DNA of 64,000 bases from Archangium violaceum Cb vi76 (lineage in GTDB: Bacteria; Myxococcota; Myxococcia; Myxococcales; Myxococcaceae): assembly GCF_000733295.1 (NCBI RefSeq), contig NZ_JPMI01000247.1, positions 1 through 64,000 of the forward strand, written 5' to 3'. This document shows, piece after piece, positions 9,060-22,074 of this stretch (positions are counted from its first letter, which is position 1; each line of letters starts with the position of its first letter). Made by a program: the position numbers and the translations under genes. The notes below the pieces were generated by a model. The model was not told the origin of the DNA and did no database searches. It saw nothing but the letters and a program-made list of their open reading frames with translations.

Positions 9060-9940
9060 GAGCGGGCCTCCCGGGCGCGGGGGTCCACGAGGAGCCGCAC
9101 GAATTCCACCGCGAGCCCCACGAGGACGAGCAGCGAGGCGAAGACAGTGGTGGCCACCACGACGACGGCCACCTGCTTCTGCAGCACGGCGAGGACGTAG
9201 AGCTGGCCGAAGTATGGGAGGCCGAAGACGCGCTCGGCGGCGAAGGAGCCAGCGAGGAGCGCGGTGGCCACGGGCCCCACGGCGTCGAGCAGCGCGGGCA
9301 GCACGTTGGGCAGCACGTGGCGCCACAGCACGGAGCGTGGCGAGAGGCCCTTGCCGAGCGCGGTGCGCACGTAGTCGCGGGCCAGCTCGGTGTCCAGCGC
9401 ATCCGCCACCAGGGTGCCGAGGAAGATGCCGGGCCAGACGGAGATGACGAACGCGGCGGTCAGCTCGGGCAACAGGTGGCCACGCTCCACCACGGCGGGC
9501 GCGAGCAGCAGCGCGGGGATGAAGACGGGGGTACCGAAGGCCGCGGCGGGCAACGCGTCGCCGAGCACGGAGAGCCGGCTGCGCCGCCAGCGGGCCCGGA
9601 GCAGCGCGAAGGCCAGCGCCCACCCGAGCGCGAGCACCAGGGCCACGAGTCCCACGCCCACGCTGCCGGAGAGCTTCCACAGCAGCTCGTCGCCGGTGAT
9701 GCCCTGGGCGCTGGTGCCCAGGCGCTCGCCGCGGAAGAGCTTCTCCCACGGGCGGAGGAAGCCGAGCGGTTGTCCCAGGCCGAGGTCCCTCTGGTAGGAC
9801 GCGAGCACCTCGGGGGCCACCTGGCGCTTGGCGTCATCCGCGGTGGTGAGGGGCAACGCGGCCATGAGGAAGTAGGACGCGATGGCGACGATGGGCACGA
9901 GCACGAGCTGCCGGCCGAGACGCAGGAGCGCGGGGGGCAT
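9056..9940 (-). CDS. ABC transporter permease, DppB/OppB-like
   Basis: 294 aa. The first membrane segment is LVLVPIVAIASYFLMAALPL, followed by a periplasmic loop (…YQRDLGLGQPL…) and five more segments. The permease EAA motif is seen as DYVRTALGKGLSPRSVLWRHVLPNVLPAL. It starts 3 nt after the binding-protein gene stops and its own stop overlaps the next permease start, so all three are one operon. Genes for the cytosolic ATPases (DppD/DppF) that would power transport are not in this window; they may be encoded elsewhere or shared with another system. Confidence 0.9.
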   Translation of the reverse strand: MPPALLRLGRQLVLVPIVAIASYFLMAALPLTTADDAKRQVAPEVLASYQRDLGLGQPLGFLRPWEKLFRGERLGTSAQGITGDELLWKLSGSVGVGLVALVLALGWALAFALLRARWRRSRLSVLGDALPAAAFGTPVFIPALLLAPAVVERGHLLPELTAAFVISVWPGIFLGTLVADALDTELARDYVRTALGKGLSPRSVLWRHVLPNVLPALLDAVGPVATALLAGSFAAERVFGLPYFGQLYVLAVLQKQVAVVVVATTVFASLLVLVGLAVEFVRLLVDPRAREARS

Positions 9941-9943
9941 GGC

Positions 9944-11623
9944 TCAGCGCACCTCCGTGGGAGTCCCGCTCAGGCGCAGCTCGCGCAGGGAGAGGAAGTT
10001 GAAGGGGTCCACGTCCACGCCACGCAGGGAGGCCCGCGTCCGGAAGTAGCGGTCCGGGTGGTAGAGCGGCGCGATGACGGCCATCTCGTCGAGGAGCACC
10101 GCCTGGGCCTGGCCATAGAGGGCACGCGAGCGGGCCTCGTCGGGCTCGGCGTCGGCCTCGTCCAGGAGCCGCTCGAAGCGGGCCATGGGCTCTCCGCCCC
10201 GCTGGGTTTCCCAGCCCGTCTGGTGGAGGCCGTTGCGCTCGAAGAGGGTGAAGAAGGTGTTGGGGTGCGCGTAGTCCGCGCCCAGGCGGCGCAGGTAGAG
10301 ATCGTAGGCACGAGGGCCCTCGGCGGTGCGGCGGGCCACTTCGGCGGAGAAGTCCGAGCGCGCATCCAGCGTCACCTTCACGCCCACGGCGGCGAGCTGC
10401 GCGGCGAGGCGCTCGGCGATGGCCACCTCGGGCACGAAGGAGTCTCCCGAGCGGTAGACGAGCCGCAGCGGCCGGTCCAGTCCGGGGACTCCAGCGAGAT
10501 CCGCGCGGGCCCGCTCGGGGTCGAAGTGGGGCAGACGCGCGGCCTCCTCGGGTGGGGCGGCCCCGGGCAGCTCGGGCGGGAGGAGGACGTGGCTGGGGCG
10601 TGCGGCGGGCAGCAGGCCCTTCATGAGGGCCTCGCGGTCGATGGCGTGGGACAGGGCCCGGCGGACCTCGGGCCGGTCGAGGGGTGGGCGCTCGGTGTTG
10701 ATGGCGAGGAAGTAGGTGGAGAGGAGCGGCTCGCGCTGGAGATCGTCCGGGCGGCGGCCCTGGAGGGCCACGGCGCTGTCCACGAAGACGAAGTCCACGC
10801 GGCCGCGCTCGTAGAGGGCGGGACCGATCTCGGACTTCATGAGGGTGAGCACGGGGGCGGGCCGCTCCCCAGGGGCGAGTGGTGGCTGGAAGGCGGAGCG
10901 CGGGTTGTGGACGAGCCGTACGCGCTCGCCCGCGCGGTCCCAGTTCTCCACGCGGTAGGGGCCGAGCGCCAGGGGGTGGCCATCGCGAGGCCGGTCGAAG
11001 TAGTCGCGCACCTGCTCCTCGGTCTTGCCGGCGAGCACGGCGGAGGGCGCGGGGAAGAACAGGTACACGTTGGCGAGACGCGCGAGGAAGTAGTTGCGCG
11101 GGCGAGCCAGGGTGACGCGGAGGGTGTGCGGGTCGAGCGCCTCGACACCGGTGCGGGCGAGCGCGGCCTCGAGTTGCGCGGGGGGAGCGCCCTTCTCCTG
11201 GAGGTCGAGCACCTCGTCGGCGCCGGCGAGGTCGGCCAGTTCCCCGCGTTCACGGCCCTGGAGGGCGCGGTGCCAGCCGATGACGAAGTCCTGGGCGGTG
11301 AGGGGGGTGACACCGTCGGACCAGCGCACGTCCTGGCGGAGGTGGAAGGTGTAGACCTCCTGGCCGGTGGCGGTGCGGGAGCGCTCCCAGCGCTCGGCGA
11401 GCCCGGGCTGGACGGAGTGGTCCGGCGCGAGCGTGGTGAGCCCGCGCTGGGTGGCGAGCATGACGGGGTAGTTGGCCCAGCTGGTGGGGTCGGAGTAGCT
11501 CCAATCGAGCGTGGTGGGCATCGAAGGGACGACGACCTTGACGCCGGGGTCGGGCTGGAAGCCGCAGCGGCCACAGCCTCCGGCCACGAGGACCAGGACG
11601 AGCATCAAGGCGAGTGAGCGCAC
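9944..11623 (-). CDS. Solute-binding lipoprotein of a peptide-type ABC importer (SBP family 5)
   Basis: 559 aa from a GTG at 11623 (MRSLALMLVLVLVAGGCGRC); the frame is open further upstream but that part is not signal-like. The lipobox is AGGC. The extracytoplasmic SBP_bac_5 fold is recognised from LAERWERS…YTFHLRQDVRWSDGVTPLTAQDFVIGW, from VRRALSHAIDREALMKGLL and from the C-terminal YDLYLRRLGADYAHPNTFF. It should capture oligopeptides or similar ligands and deliver them to the two permeases encoded immediately downstream. As a lipoprotein it is probably held on the outer face of the inner membrane. The ligand cannot be predicted. Confidence 0.9.
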   Translation of the reverse strand: MRSLALMLVLVLVAGGCGRCGFQPDPGVKVVVPSMPTTLDWSYSDPTSWANYPVMLATQRGLTTLAPDHSVQPGLAERWERSRTATGQEVYTFHLRQDVRWSDGVTPLTAQDFVIGWHRALQGRERGELADLAGADEVLDLQEKGAPPAQLEAALARTGVEALDPHTLRVTLARPRNYFLARLANVYLFFPAPSAVLAGKTEEQVRDYFDRPRDGHPLALGPYRVENWDRAGERVRLVHNPRSAFQPPLAPGERPAPVLTLMKSEIGPALYERGRVDFVFVDSAVALQGRRPDDLQREPLLSTYFLAINTERPPLDRPEVRRALSHAIDREALMKGLLPAARPSHVLLPPELPGAAPPEEAARLPHFDPERARADLAGVPGLDRPLRLVYRSGDSFVPEVAIAERLAAQLAAVGVKVTLDARSDFSAEVARRTAEGPRAYDLYLRRLGADYAHPNTFFTLFERNGLHQTGWETQRGGEPMARFERLLDEADAEPDEARSRALYGQAQAVLLDEMAVIAPLYHPDRYFRTRASLRGVDVDPFNFLSLRELRLSGTPTEVR

Positions 11624-11686
11624 GCGGGGAGCCACCGGGGTGGGGTTGTATCGCGCAACCGGGGCCCATGGGGTGTGGAGTGCGCG

Positions 11687-11723
11687 CCCCTCCCCTCGCC
11701 CCCGGGAGGAGGGACGGGTGAGG
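11687..11723 (-). repeat. REP-like palindromic repeat, copy 1 (degenerate)
   Basis: Reverse-oriented copy of the family whose forward form reads ACCCTCACCC, a short spacer, CCCTCTCCC, then GGGAGAGGG. This copy is degenerate (CCCCTCGCC…GGGAGGAGGG…GGGTGAGGT). It pairs head-to-head with the copy at 11806. Confidence 0.6.
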
Positions 11724-11805
11724 TGCCTCGCATCCCTGGTTGCCCAGGTGGAGGCCCCACCGTGCCGCACGGGTTCACGGTCCAGTGGGGAACACTGGGA
11801 CGGAT

Positions 11806-11841
11806 ACCCTCACCCCGTCCCTCTCCCGGAGGGCGAGGGGA
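11806..11841 (+). repeat. REP-like palindromic repeat, copy 2
   Basis: Forward copy: ACCCTCACCC, then GTCCCTCTCCC, then GGAGGGCGAGGGGA. It lies just beyond the lon terminator and forms an inverted pair with the 11687 copy about 80 bp away. Confidence 0.7.
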
Positions 11842-11866
11842 AATGGGCGAAGAGGAAAGAGAGGCC

Positions 11867-11902
11867 AAAAAAAACGGGCCCCAGGGAAATCCCCGGGGCC
11901 CG
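11867..11902 (-). terminator. Intrinsic terminator of lon
   Basis: On the minus strand, just after the lon stop, an 8-bp perfect GC stem (CGGGCCCC / GGGGCCCG) closes a 12-nt loop and is followed directly by eight T residues. This is a textbook rho-independent terminator and ends the lon transcript. Confidence 0.93.
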
Positions 11903-11917
11903 CGAATCACATCATCC

Positions 11918-14356
<2,439 letters not shown>

Positions 14357-14373
14357 GTATTCGCCACCTGCCT

Positions 14374-14396
14374 GCTTGCCACCCTTGGTTGCAAGC
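14374..14396 (-). promoter_or_regulatory. Inverted repeat in the lon leader
   Basis: Ten-base arms GCTTGCCACC / GGTTGCAAGC with one mismatch and a 3-nt spacer, ending 17 nt upstream of the lon ATG and just upstream of its ribosome-binding site. It could be a repressor operator or an mRNA hairpin that controls lon translation. It does not match the HspR (HAIR), CIRCE or CtsR consensus as I know them. Confidence 0.45.
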
Positions 14397-14555
14397 CCCT
14401 GGTAAAGTTGCCCGCCCGCACACCGAGAGTACGGACAGGTAAGACGGTCTCTATAACACGGCCCCTCCAGCGGCCGTTCCCCGGGTGAAAGATGGGGAAC
14501 GTTGGCCTGCAAGCAAGGGAACACCCGGGGGGCCATCGGGTGTCCGGCCGGTGCT

Positions 14556-16631
14556 TTAGCGGGCCCGATTTGCGTTCGCAGCGGATGCAATGCCGCCCGC
14601 TTGAACGCCCAGCACCTCGAAAAGGAAGCTGTAGAGGTCCACGTTGGACTCGATGGCCTTGGCCACCTGGTCCGCCCCGCCGTGTCCAGCGTTGGCCTCG
14701 ATACGTAACAGGGCGGGCGCGGCATGTCCCGCGTTCTGTACGAGGGCCACGAACTTGCGGGCATGCAGGGGGTCGACCCGGTCGTCGTGGTCCGCGGCCA
14801 TCATCAGGAGGGCTGGGTAGCGCCCCCCCGCTCTCACGTGGTGATAGGGCGAGTAGGCGTGAAGCACCCGGAAGTCCTCCGGTTTTTCCGCCGTGCCGTA
14901 CTCCGGAATCCACGTCTTGCCACTGCCGAACAGGTGGTAACGCACCATGTCCAGCAGGGGTACCTGGCACACCACTGCCCCGAAGAGCTCCGGGCGCTGG
15001 GTCATCGCGACCCCCACCAGCAGGCCGCCGTTGCTGCCACCGGCGATGGCCAGCTTGTCGGGCCGGGTATAGCCCTCGCGGATGAGGAACTCGGCCGCCG
15101 CGTGGAAGTCGTCGAAGACGTTCTGCTTGCGGTCCAGGCGGCCGGCCTCGTGCCAGGCCTTCCCGTACTCCCCTCCCCCGCGCAGGTTGGCCACCACGTA
15201 GATGCCCCCCGCGTCCAGCCAGGGGTAGATGCTGGAGCGGAACGAGGGCAGCATGCTCACGTTGAAGCCGCCGTACCCGTAGAGGAGCGTCGGGTTGTCC
15301 CCCGTCTTCTTCAGGTCCTCGCGGTGCACCAGGAAGAGGGGCACCCGCGTGCCATCCCTGGAGCGGTAGAAGGCCTGCTCCACCGTGTAGCGCTCCGGCT
15401 CGATGGGCAGCTCCACCCGGGCCCACAGCTCCACCCGCCCGCTGGACACGGACGTCTTGTAGACCTGCGGCGGAGTGCTGAAGGAGCTGTAGACGAACCA
15501 GGCCTCGTCGCGATCCTCCAGGCCGTAGAGGTTGCTCGCCGCGCCCAGGCCCGGCAGCGCCACGTCGCGCACCGGCTGGCCGTCCAGTGTCACCAGCCGC
15601 ACCCGCGTGGTGGCGTCCTTCAGGTACGCCAGCGCCAGGTGGCCGCCCACGATGTTCATGCCCTGCAGCGCGGCCGTGGGGTCCTCGGGAACCAGCTCCT
15701 TCCACGCCGAGCGCTCGGGCCGCTCGGGAGACACCTTGAAGACGCGCTCCATGGGCGCGCCCTCGTCGGTCTGGACGTAGAAGGCGTCCTCCCAGACGTC
15801 CACCGAGTACCGGGCGCCCTCGCCCTTCACCAGCAGGCGGAAGTCCTTCTCCCCCACCCGCTTCCACCAGACGTCGTTCTCGCTCCAGCCGCGGGTGATG
15901 TAGACGAAGAGGTACTTGCCATCCCGGGTGACGTTGCCGCCGAGGAACGTCTTCGGGTCCCCCGTGCGCGGGTGCACCAGGGTGTCCGTCTTCGGATCCG
16001 TGCCCAACCGGTGCAGGCGCAGCTCGGTGTAGCCGGGCCGCTCGGCCACGGGGATGGACGGGTCCGTGGGCAGCCATGCGTAGTAGAAGGACTCGTTGTC
16101 CGGCGTCCAGCTCGGGGAGGCGTATTTGGCCCCCTCGATGACGTCCACCTCGCTCCACTTCCCCGTGTCCACGTCCAGCACGTGGAGGATGGCCTCGTCC
16201 GCCGCGTTCGGCTTGCGGCTGAAGGCCACCTTCCGGCCGTCCCACGAGGGCACCCAGACCCCGAGCGACACCGTGCCGTCCGGGCTCCAGGTGTTCGGGT
16301 CCAGCAGGACGCGCTCCTCGCCCTTCTCGCCCTCGCGCCAGTAGACGACGGCCTTTTCCTTGTCCTTGTGGGTGCGGACGTAGAAGTAGCGGTTTCCCCG
16401 CACCGCCGGCGCGGACAGGGACTCCACGTAGAAGAGCTCCGTGTAGCGCCGCCGCAGGGCCTCGCGGCCGGGGAGCCGCTCGAGGTGCTCCCGGGTGAAG
16501 GCGTTCTGGGCCTTCATCCACGCCTGGACCTCGGGGGACTTCTCGTCCTCGAGCCAGCGGTACGGGTCCGCCACCTCCACCCCGTGCAGGGTGTCCACCA
16601 CCGCCTCGGTCCGCGTGGCTGGGTGATTCAT
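14556..16631 (-). CDS. Prolyl oligopeptidase (S9A)
   Basis: 691 aa, typical of the family. The start at 16631 ([17 protein letters not shown]) has GGAG 9 nt upstream; the Met five codons earlier lacks a site. The N-terminal motif [10 protein letters not shown] is diagnostic. A seven-bladed propeller region is followed by an alpha/beta-hydrolase domain with nucleophile Ser533 in GGSNGG, the acidic residue in DHDDRV and His in NAGHGG. It cleaves short peptides after proline. There is no signal peptide, so it is probably cytoplasmic. It sits between clpX and lon, inside an otherwise classic protease cluster. Myxobacterial homologues are well-known model prolyl endopeptidases. Confidence 0.95.
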   Translation of the reverse strand: MNHPATRTEAVVDTLHGVEVADPYRWLEDEKSPEVQAWMKAQNAFTREHLERLPGREALRRRYTELFYVESLSAPAVRGNRYFYVRTHKDKEKAVVYWREGEKGEERVLLDPNTWSPDGTVSLGVWVPSWDGRKVAFSRKPNAADEAILHVLDVDTGKWSEVDVIEGAKYASPSWTPDNESFYYAWLPTDPSIPVAERPGYTELRLHRLGTDPKTDTLVHPRTGDPKTFLGGNVTRDGKYLFVYITRGWSENDVWWKRVGEKDFRLLVKGEGARYSVDVWEDAFYVQTDEGAPMERVFKVSPERPERSAWKELVPEDPTAALQGMNIVGGHLALAYLKDATTRVRLVTLDGQPVRDVALPGLGAASNLYGLEDRDEAWFVYSSFSTPPQVYKTSVSSGRVELWARVELPIEPERYTVEQAFYRSRDGTRVPLFLVHREDLKKTGDNPTLLYGYGGFNVSMLPSFRSSIYPWLDAGGIYVVANLRGGGEYGKAWHEAGRLDRKQNVFDDFHAAAEFLIREGYTRPDKLAIAGGSNGGLLVGVAMTQRPELFGAVVCQVPLLDMVRYHLFGSGKTWIPEYGTAEKPEDFRVLHAYSPYHHVRAGGRYPALLMMAADHDDRVDPLHARKFVALVQNAGHAAPALLRIEANAGHGGADQVAKAIESNVDLYSFLFEVLGVQAGGIASAANANRAR

Positions 16632-16741
16632 CCGCTTCGTCTCCATATGAGGGACAGCAGATAAGGCAACGCCCCCGTCCGTCCCACGAAAAGCGCGGGA
16701 CTGGAGGGGGCGCTCATGCGGCACGGTGCGGCGAGGGGAAG

Positions 16742-16777
16742 ACCCTCACCCTGGCCCTCTCCCAGGGGGAGAGGGGA
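16742..16777 (+). repeat. REP-like palindromic repeat, copy 3
   Basis: Forward copy (ACCCTCACCC, then TGGCCCTCTCCC, then AGGGGGAGAGGGGA). It faces copy 4 across 24 bp, so the doublet can fold into one long hairpin between the prolyl oligopeptidase and clpX genes. Confidence 0.8.
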
Positions 16778-16801
16778 CATACACCGTGAGCAACCCATTG
16801 G

Positions 16802-16837
16802 GCCCTCTCCCTCTGGGAGAGGGTCGGGGTGAGGGTT
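16802..16837 (-). repeat. REP-like palindromic repeat, copy 4
   Basis: Reverse copy ending GGGTCGGGGTGAGGGT, the exact inverted partner of copy 3, and ending 7 nt before the clpX stop codon. The position suits a bidirectional transcript end or mRNA 3' stabiliser for clpX. Confidence 0.8.
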
Positions 16838-16844
16838 TGCGCGA

Positions 16845-18125
<1,281 letters not shown>

Positions 18126-18260
18126 GTTTGCCCTCGCTGCAACTGCCTGGAGGTGCGCTCCCCAACCGGCCCGCCCCCCTGCCTTGAAACCAATCTAGTC
18201 AGCCCCTGTCCGGGACGTCCACGCACCTGCTCGATACTTAACGGCCCAAAACGACAGGCG

Positions 18261-18307
18261 CAGAAAACAGAAGCCGGAGACGCGGTGCAGCATTCCCGCG
18301 GCTCCGG
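18261..18307 (-). terminator. Terminator after clpP
   Basis: On the minus strand, 25 nt beyond the clpP stop, arms CCGGAG-CGCGG / CCGCG-CTCCGG pair with one A-G mismatch around a 10-nt loop, followed by CTTCTGTTTTCTG. The T-tract is short, so read-through into clpX is possible. Confidence 0.65.
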
Positions 18308-18331
18308 CCCGTATGCCCCGCGAGGGGGCGC

Positions 18332-18952
18332 CTACTTGCGCTCGCCCGTGGGCGGCGTCAGCACCTTCCGGGGGTTCTGCACCTCGTCGAGGATGCCGTA
18401 CGCCTTGGCCTCCGCCGCCCCCATGAAGTAGTCGCGATCCGTGTCCTTCTCCACACGCTCGATCGGCTGGCCGGTGTGCTTGACGATGAGCTCGTTGAGC
18501 TTGGCCCGCATGCGGAGGATTTCCTTGGCCTGGATTTCAATATCCGTGGCCTGCCCGCGCACCCCGCCCAGCGGCTGGTGGATCATGATGCGCGAGCTGG
18601 GCAGGGCGTAGCGCTTGCCCTTGGCCCCGGCAAGCAACAGCACCGCGCCCATGGAGGCCGCCTGGCCCACACAGATGGTGGACACCTGCGGCTTCACGTA
18701 CTGCATGGTGTCGTAGATGGCGAGGCCCGCCGTCACGGAGCCACCGGGCGAGTTGATGTAGAGGTTGATGTCCTTGTCCGGGTCCTCGGACTCCAGGAAC
18801 AGGAGCTGGGCGACGATGACGTTGGCGACGTCATCGTCGATCTCCGTGCCCAACATGACGATCCGGTCCTTCAGGAGCCGGCTGTAGATGTCGTACGAGC
18901 GCTCCCCGCGGTGGGTCTGCTCGATGACGTAGGGAACGGGCATGAAGGGCAT
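18332..18952 (-). CDS. clpP: ATP-dependent Clp protease proteolytic subunit ClpP
   Basis: 206 aa. Family motifs are present from [15 protein letters not shown] onward. The catalytic triad is Ser100 (GQAASMGA), His125 (MIHQPLGG) and Asp174 (DTDRDYFM), counted from the first Met. A second start, Met4, gives the more usual N-terminus [10 protein letters not shown]. ClpP forms the tetradecameric degradation chamber used by ClpX and ClpA. It is 35 nt downstream of tig, as in most proteobacteria, and probably shares its transcript. Confidence 0.97.
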   Translation of the reverse strand: MPFMPVPYVIEQTHRGERSYDIYSRLLKDRIVMLGTEIDDDVANVIVAQLLFLESEDPDKDINLYINSPGGSVTAGLAIYDTMQYVKPQVSTICVGQAASMGAVLLLAGAKGKRYALPSSRIMIHQPLGGVRGQATDIEIQAKEILRMRAKLNELIVKHTGQPIERVEKDTDRDYFMGAAEAKAYGILDEVQNPRKVLTPPTGERK

Positions 18953-18987
18953 GACAACCTCGTGAAGGGTCGAAGGAAGAAGAACTC

Positions 18988-20268
18988 CTAGGAATACTTC
19001 GCCTGACCCTTCAGGAATTCAATCGTCTTTTCTTCGCGAAGTCGGAGGCTCAACCCCTCGCGCTCGTTGGCGCCCTTGAAGTACTTGCGGACGACGGAGA
19101 TGTCCTGCTTCGCCTCCTTGGCCAGCTCCTCGAGCTTCTTCTCCACGTCGGCGTCGCTGGTCTGGATGTTCTCCTTCTGAGCAATGGCCTCGATGAGCAG
19201 CGCCCCCTTCACCTCCTTGGTGGCCTCCTCACGCAGGTCCTCGCGCAGCCGGGCGAAGTCCAGGTTGAGCTGGCGGGGATCCATGCCCATGCGGGCCATG
19301 GCGCGCAGCCGGTTCTCCAGCATGTTGTCGATGGTGCGCTCCACCATCGCCTTGGGCACCTCGAAGGAGTTGCGCTCGATGAGGGCCTTGAAGAGCGCGT
19401 CGCGCTCCTCGCCCTGGGCCTTGTTGCGCTTGCCCTGCTCCAGGTCCGCGCGGATCTTCCCGCGCAGCTCCTCCATCGTCTGGGCCTCGCCCGTCTCCTT
19501 GGCGAAGGCGTCGTCGAGCTCGGGGACGACCTTCTTCTTCAGGCCCTTGACGGTGAACTTGAAGCGGGCCGTCTTGCCCTTGACGTCCTCCACCCGGTAG
19601 TCGGCGGGGAAGGTGTAGTCCAGCTCCTTGGCCTCGCCCACCTTGGTGCCCTCGAGGGCGGCCACGTTGGACTCCACCAGCTCGCCAGGGGCCAGCTCCA
19701 CCGTCACGTCGTCGGCCTTGCTGCCGGGGAAGTCCTTGCCCTCCACGGTGGCGTGGTAGTCCACGGAGGCGAAGTCGCCCATCTGCGCCGTGTCACGGCC
19801 CTCGACGTTCTCCAGCCGCGCCATGCTCTCCCGCAGCTGGGTCAGGCGGTCGTCCACCTCCTTGTCCTCCACCTGGGTGGAGGAACGGGTGAGGGGCAGA
19901 CCCTGGTAGTCCTTGGCCTCCACCTTGGGCTTCACCTCGACGCGCGCCTCGAAGGTGAAGGGGGCGTCGGTCTTGAGACCGGAGTTGTTGGTCACCTGCG
20001 GCGGGGCCACGGCGTCCACCTTGTGCTCACGGGCGGCCTCCAGCCAGGCGCTCTGCACCACGCGCTGGATGACCTCGTCCTCCACCTGCTCCCGGTAGCG
20101 CTGCTCGAGGATGCGGCGGGGAACCTTGCCCTGCCGGAAACCGGGCAGCTTCACCTGCTTGCCGAGCGCGGTATACGCGCGGGTGAGCTCCTCGGTCACG
20201 CGGGAGTTCTCGACCTCGATGGAGAGCTTCTTCTCGATGGGAGAGAGCTCCTCGATCTGGACCTTCAT
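18988..20268 (-). CDS. tig: Trigger factor
   Basis: 426 aa from the ATG at 20268 ([15 protein letters not shown]); the upstream extension to 20370 has no ribosome-binding site and is rejected. The N-terminal ribosome-binding signature is GFRQGK (43-48). The FKBP-like PPIase domain (about 150-245) includes [17 protein letters not shown]. The rest is the helical chaperone cradle. It binds the ribosome exit tunnel and folds nascent chains. It heads the tig-clpP-clpX-lon cluster, linking folding and degradation. Confidence 0.96.
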   Translation of the reverse strand: MKVQIEELSPIEKKLSIEVENSRVTEELTRAYTALGKQVKLPGFRQGKVPRRILEQRYREQVEDEVIQRVVQSAWLEAAREHKVDAVAPPQVTNNSGLKTDAPFTFEARVEVKPKVEAKDYQGLPLTRSSTQVEDKEVDDRLTQLRESMARLENVEGRDTAQMGDFASVDYHATVEGKDFPGSKADDVTVELAPGELVESNVAALEGTKVGEAKELDYTFPADYRVEDVKGKTARFKFTVKGLKKKVVPELDDAFAKETGEAQTMEELRGKIRADLEQGKRNKAQGEERDALFKALIERNSFEVPKAMVERTIDNMLENRLRAMARMGMDPRQLNLDFARLREDLREEATKEVKGALLIEAIAQKENIQTSDADVEKKLEELAKEAKQDISVVRKYFKGANEREGLSLRLREEKTIEFLKGQAKYS

Positions 20269-20386
20269 GGGGATGCCTCGCTCGCGCCGGGCACGGCCGG
20301 CGTGTCGAATGGGTGAAGAACAGAAGAAAGCAGGACGTGCGCGTTTAGGAGATAGGTCCGATCCGGTCAACGCGAAATGGCCGGAA

Positions 20387-20468
20387 TGGGCGAGGAGGGA
20401 CTCGAACCCTCACACCTTGCGGTACCAGATCCTAAGTCTGGCGCGTCTACCAGTTTCGCCACCCGCCC
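20387..20468 (-). tRNA. tRNA-Leu(TAG)
   Basis: 82-nt gene. Acceptor arms GGGCGGG / CTCGCCC pair with one G-U. The anticodon loop CTTAGGA sits between CCAGA and TCTGG, giving anticodon TAG, which reads CUA. A variable arm typical of class II tRNALeu and T-loop GGTTCGAGTCC are present. Discriminator A. The CCA end is not encoded. Confidence 0.95.
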
Positions 20469-20530
20469 GGGGGCTGACCGTGCGTTCTAACCCGAAAACG
20501 GGGCTCCGGCGCACGGCAATCCAGGAGCCC

Positions 20531-20572
20531 AAAAAGGAACCGGGGCCCCCTCATCGCTGAAGGGGCCCCGGT
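20531..20572 (-). terminator. Intrinsic terminator after tRNA-Lys
   Basis: Downstream of tRNA-Lys on the minus strand, perfect 11-bp arms (ACCGGGGCCCC / GGGGCCCCGGT) enclose a 12-nt loop and are followed by TCCTTTTT. It ends the tRNA-Lys transcript before tRNA-Leu, so the two tRNAs are separate units. Confidence 0.9.
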
Positions 20573-20576
20573 CTGT

Positions 20577-20649
20577 TGAGAGCGGAGGGAATCGAACCCA
20601 CAACCTATGGATTAAGAGTCCATTGCTCTACCAATTGAGCTACGCTCCC
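20577..20649 (-). tRNA. tRNA-Lys(CTT)
   Basis: 73-nt gene. Acceptor arms GGGAGCG / CGCTCTC. D-arm TAGCTCAATTGGTAGAGCA. Anticodon loop CTCTTAA between ATGGA and TCCAT gives anticodon CTT (AAG codons). T-arm GTGGGTTCGATTCCC. Discriminator A. Confidence 0.96.
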
Positions 20650-20911
20650 GACTCTTGTGCGCCGCCGCGGTTCGTCACCGCGCGTCGACGGGGACGGCTT
20701 GTACGGTGCGACGCGGTCCACGTCAAATGCTTTTTTTCGCACCCTCTCGCAACCCCTCCAGACCCCCTCCGCTGAGCCCGTCTGCCCTCCGAGCTGGCGC
20801 TGGACAGGCGTTCAGTATTGGGATGCCAACGCGCGCCGTCCAGGGTTGAATCCTCCCCGAGGTGCGGGCGGACGGAGGTCGTTCGCCCTTTTCGAAGGCG
20901 GAGACAGAGCA

Positions 20912-22063
20912 GTGGAAGCACACAACAAGGCGGAAACCGCGCAGGGCCAGTGGAGCTCCGAGCGCGTGGAACTCATCAAGCGGACCATCTGCCCCCGAGG
21001 AATCGGGGAGGACGAGTTCGCCCTCTTCATCGAGCAGTGCAAGCGCTCCGGGTTGGACCCGTTGCTGAAGGAGGCCTTCTGCGTGGCCCGGCGGCAGAAC
21101 GCGGGCAACCGGGAGAAGCCCAACTGGGTGACTCGCTACGAGTTCCAGCCCTCGGAGGCGGGGATGCTGGCGCGCGCGGAGCGCTTCCCGGACTTCAAGG
21201 GCATCCAGGCGAGTGCGGTGTACGCCGAGGATGAGATCATCGTGGACCAGGGCAGGGGCGAGGTGCTGCACCGCTTCAACCCGGCCAAGCGCAAGGGCAG
21301 CCTGGTGGGAGCCTGGTCGCGCGTGGTGAGGGACGGGAAGTTGCCGGTGGTGGTGTGGCTGGACTTCGCGGGCTACGTCCAGCAGACGCCGCTGTGGGCC
21401 AAGATTCCCACGACGATGATCGAGAAGTGCGCGCGCGTGGCGGCGCTGCGCAAGGCGTACCCCGAGGCCTTCGGCGGCCTGTACGTGCGCGAGGAGATGC
21501 CGGCCGAGGAGTTCGAGCCCACACAGGCCGAGCCCGCGGCGTCGCACGGCTACGAGGTGCTGGGTGCGCGCTCCGGTCCGGTGAAGGCGTCCTTCCCTCC
21601 CCCGCCCGCGGCTCCGGAACCGGCGCCCGTGCAGGCCCAGGAGACGCACAGGGAGACCGTGCGTGAGCCCGAGCCGGTCCGGGAGTCCGTGAAGGCGCGT
21701 CCCGCGGCCACCTCCGCCAAGGAGGTCCGCGAGCCCGTGGTGGCCCGGGAGACTCCGGCGAAGGACGTGAAGGCCCGGGAGAAGGCCCCCGAGCCGGCTC
21801 CCGCCGCCGAGCCCACTCCGGCCGTGGAGGCCCCGGCGAAGCTGAAGAGCTCGTCGGTGGTGGTGGCCTTCGGTCCGCACAAGGGCAAGACGGCCTCCGA
21901 GCTCAACGACGAGGAGCTGGCCGAGACGATCGACCTGGCTCACGAGAAGTTGATGGAGCAGCCCAAGGCGAAGTGGGCCCGGCCGATGCGCGAGAACCTC
22001 GCGGCGCTCGAGACCGAGGCCGAGCTGCGCTGCCGCGTTCCCGCGGTGGACGCCAAGGCCTGA
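20912..22063 (+). CDS. RecT/Bet-family single-strand annealing protein with ExoX-like C-terminal domain
   Basis: 383 aa. The GTG start at 20912 (VEAHNKAETAQGQW) has GGAG 8 nt upstream; the longer frame to 20657 runs through a tRNA flank and is rejected. The N-terminal approximately 200 residues match the phage Bet/RecT pattern: LIKRTICPRGIGEDEFALFI, CKRSGLDPLLKEAFCV and IEKCARVAALRKAYPEAFGGLY. An Ala/Pro/Glu-rich linker (about 215-315) leads to a small domain, VVAFGPHKGKTASELNDEEL, like the C-terminal domain of some ExoX/DUF3820 proteins. It should anneal complementary ssDNA. No partner exonuclease (RecE/Exo) or other phage gene is adjacent, so it looks like a domesticated or lineage-specific gene. 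It is flanked by tRNA genes on both sides. Confidence 0.85.
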   Translation: MEAHNKAETAQGQWSSERVELIKRTICPRGIGEDEFALFIEQCKRSGLDPLLKEAFCVARRQNAGNREKPNWVTRYEFQPSEAGMLARAERFPDFKGIQASAVYAEDEIIVDQGRGEVLHRFNPAKRKGSLVGAWSRVVRDGKLPVVVWLDFAGYVQQTPLWAKIPTTMIEKCARVAALRKAYPEAFGGLYVREEMPAEEFEPTQAEPAASHGYEVLGARSGPVKASFPPPPAAPEPAPVQAQETHRETVREPEPVRESVKARPAATSAKEVREPVVARETPAKDVKAREKAPEPAPAAEPTPAVEAPAKLKSSSVVVAFGPHKGKTASELNDEELAETIDLAHEKLMEQPKAKWARPMRENLAALETEAELRCRVPAVDAKA

Positions 22064-22074
22064 GGTCGAGCGTG

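Noticed and set aside
18126-18260. Sigma-70-type promoter for clpX (TAGATT near 18194 on the minus strand)
   Set aside because: The candidate -10 has no acceptable -35 at 16-18 bp, so I could not support it as a feature.
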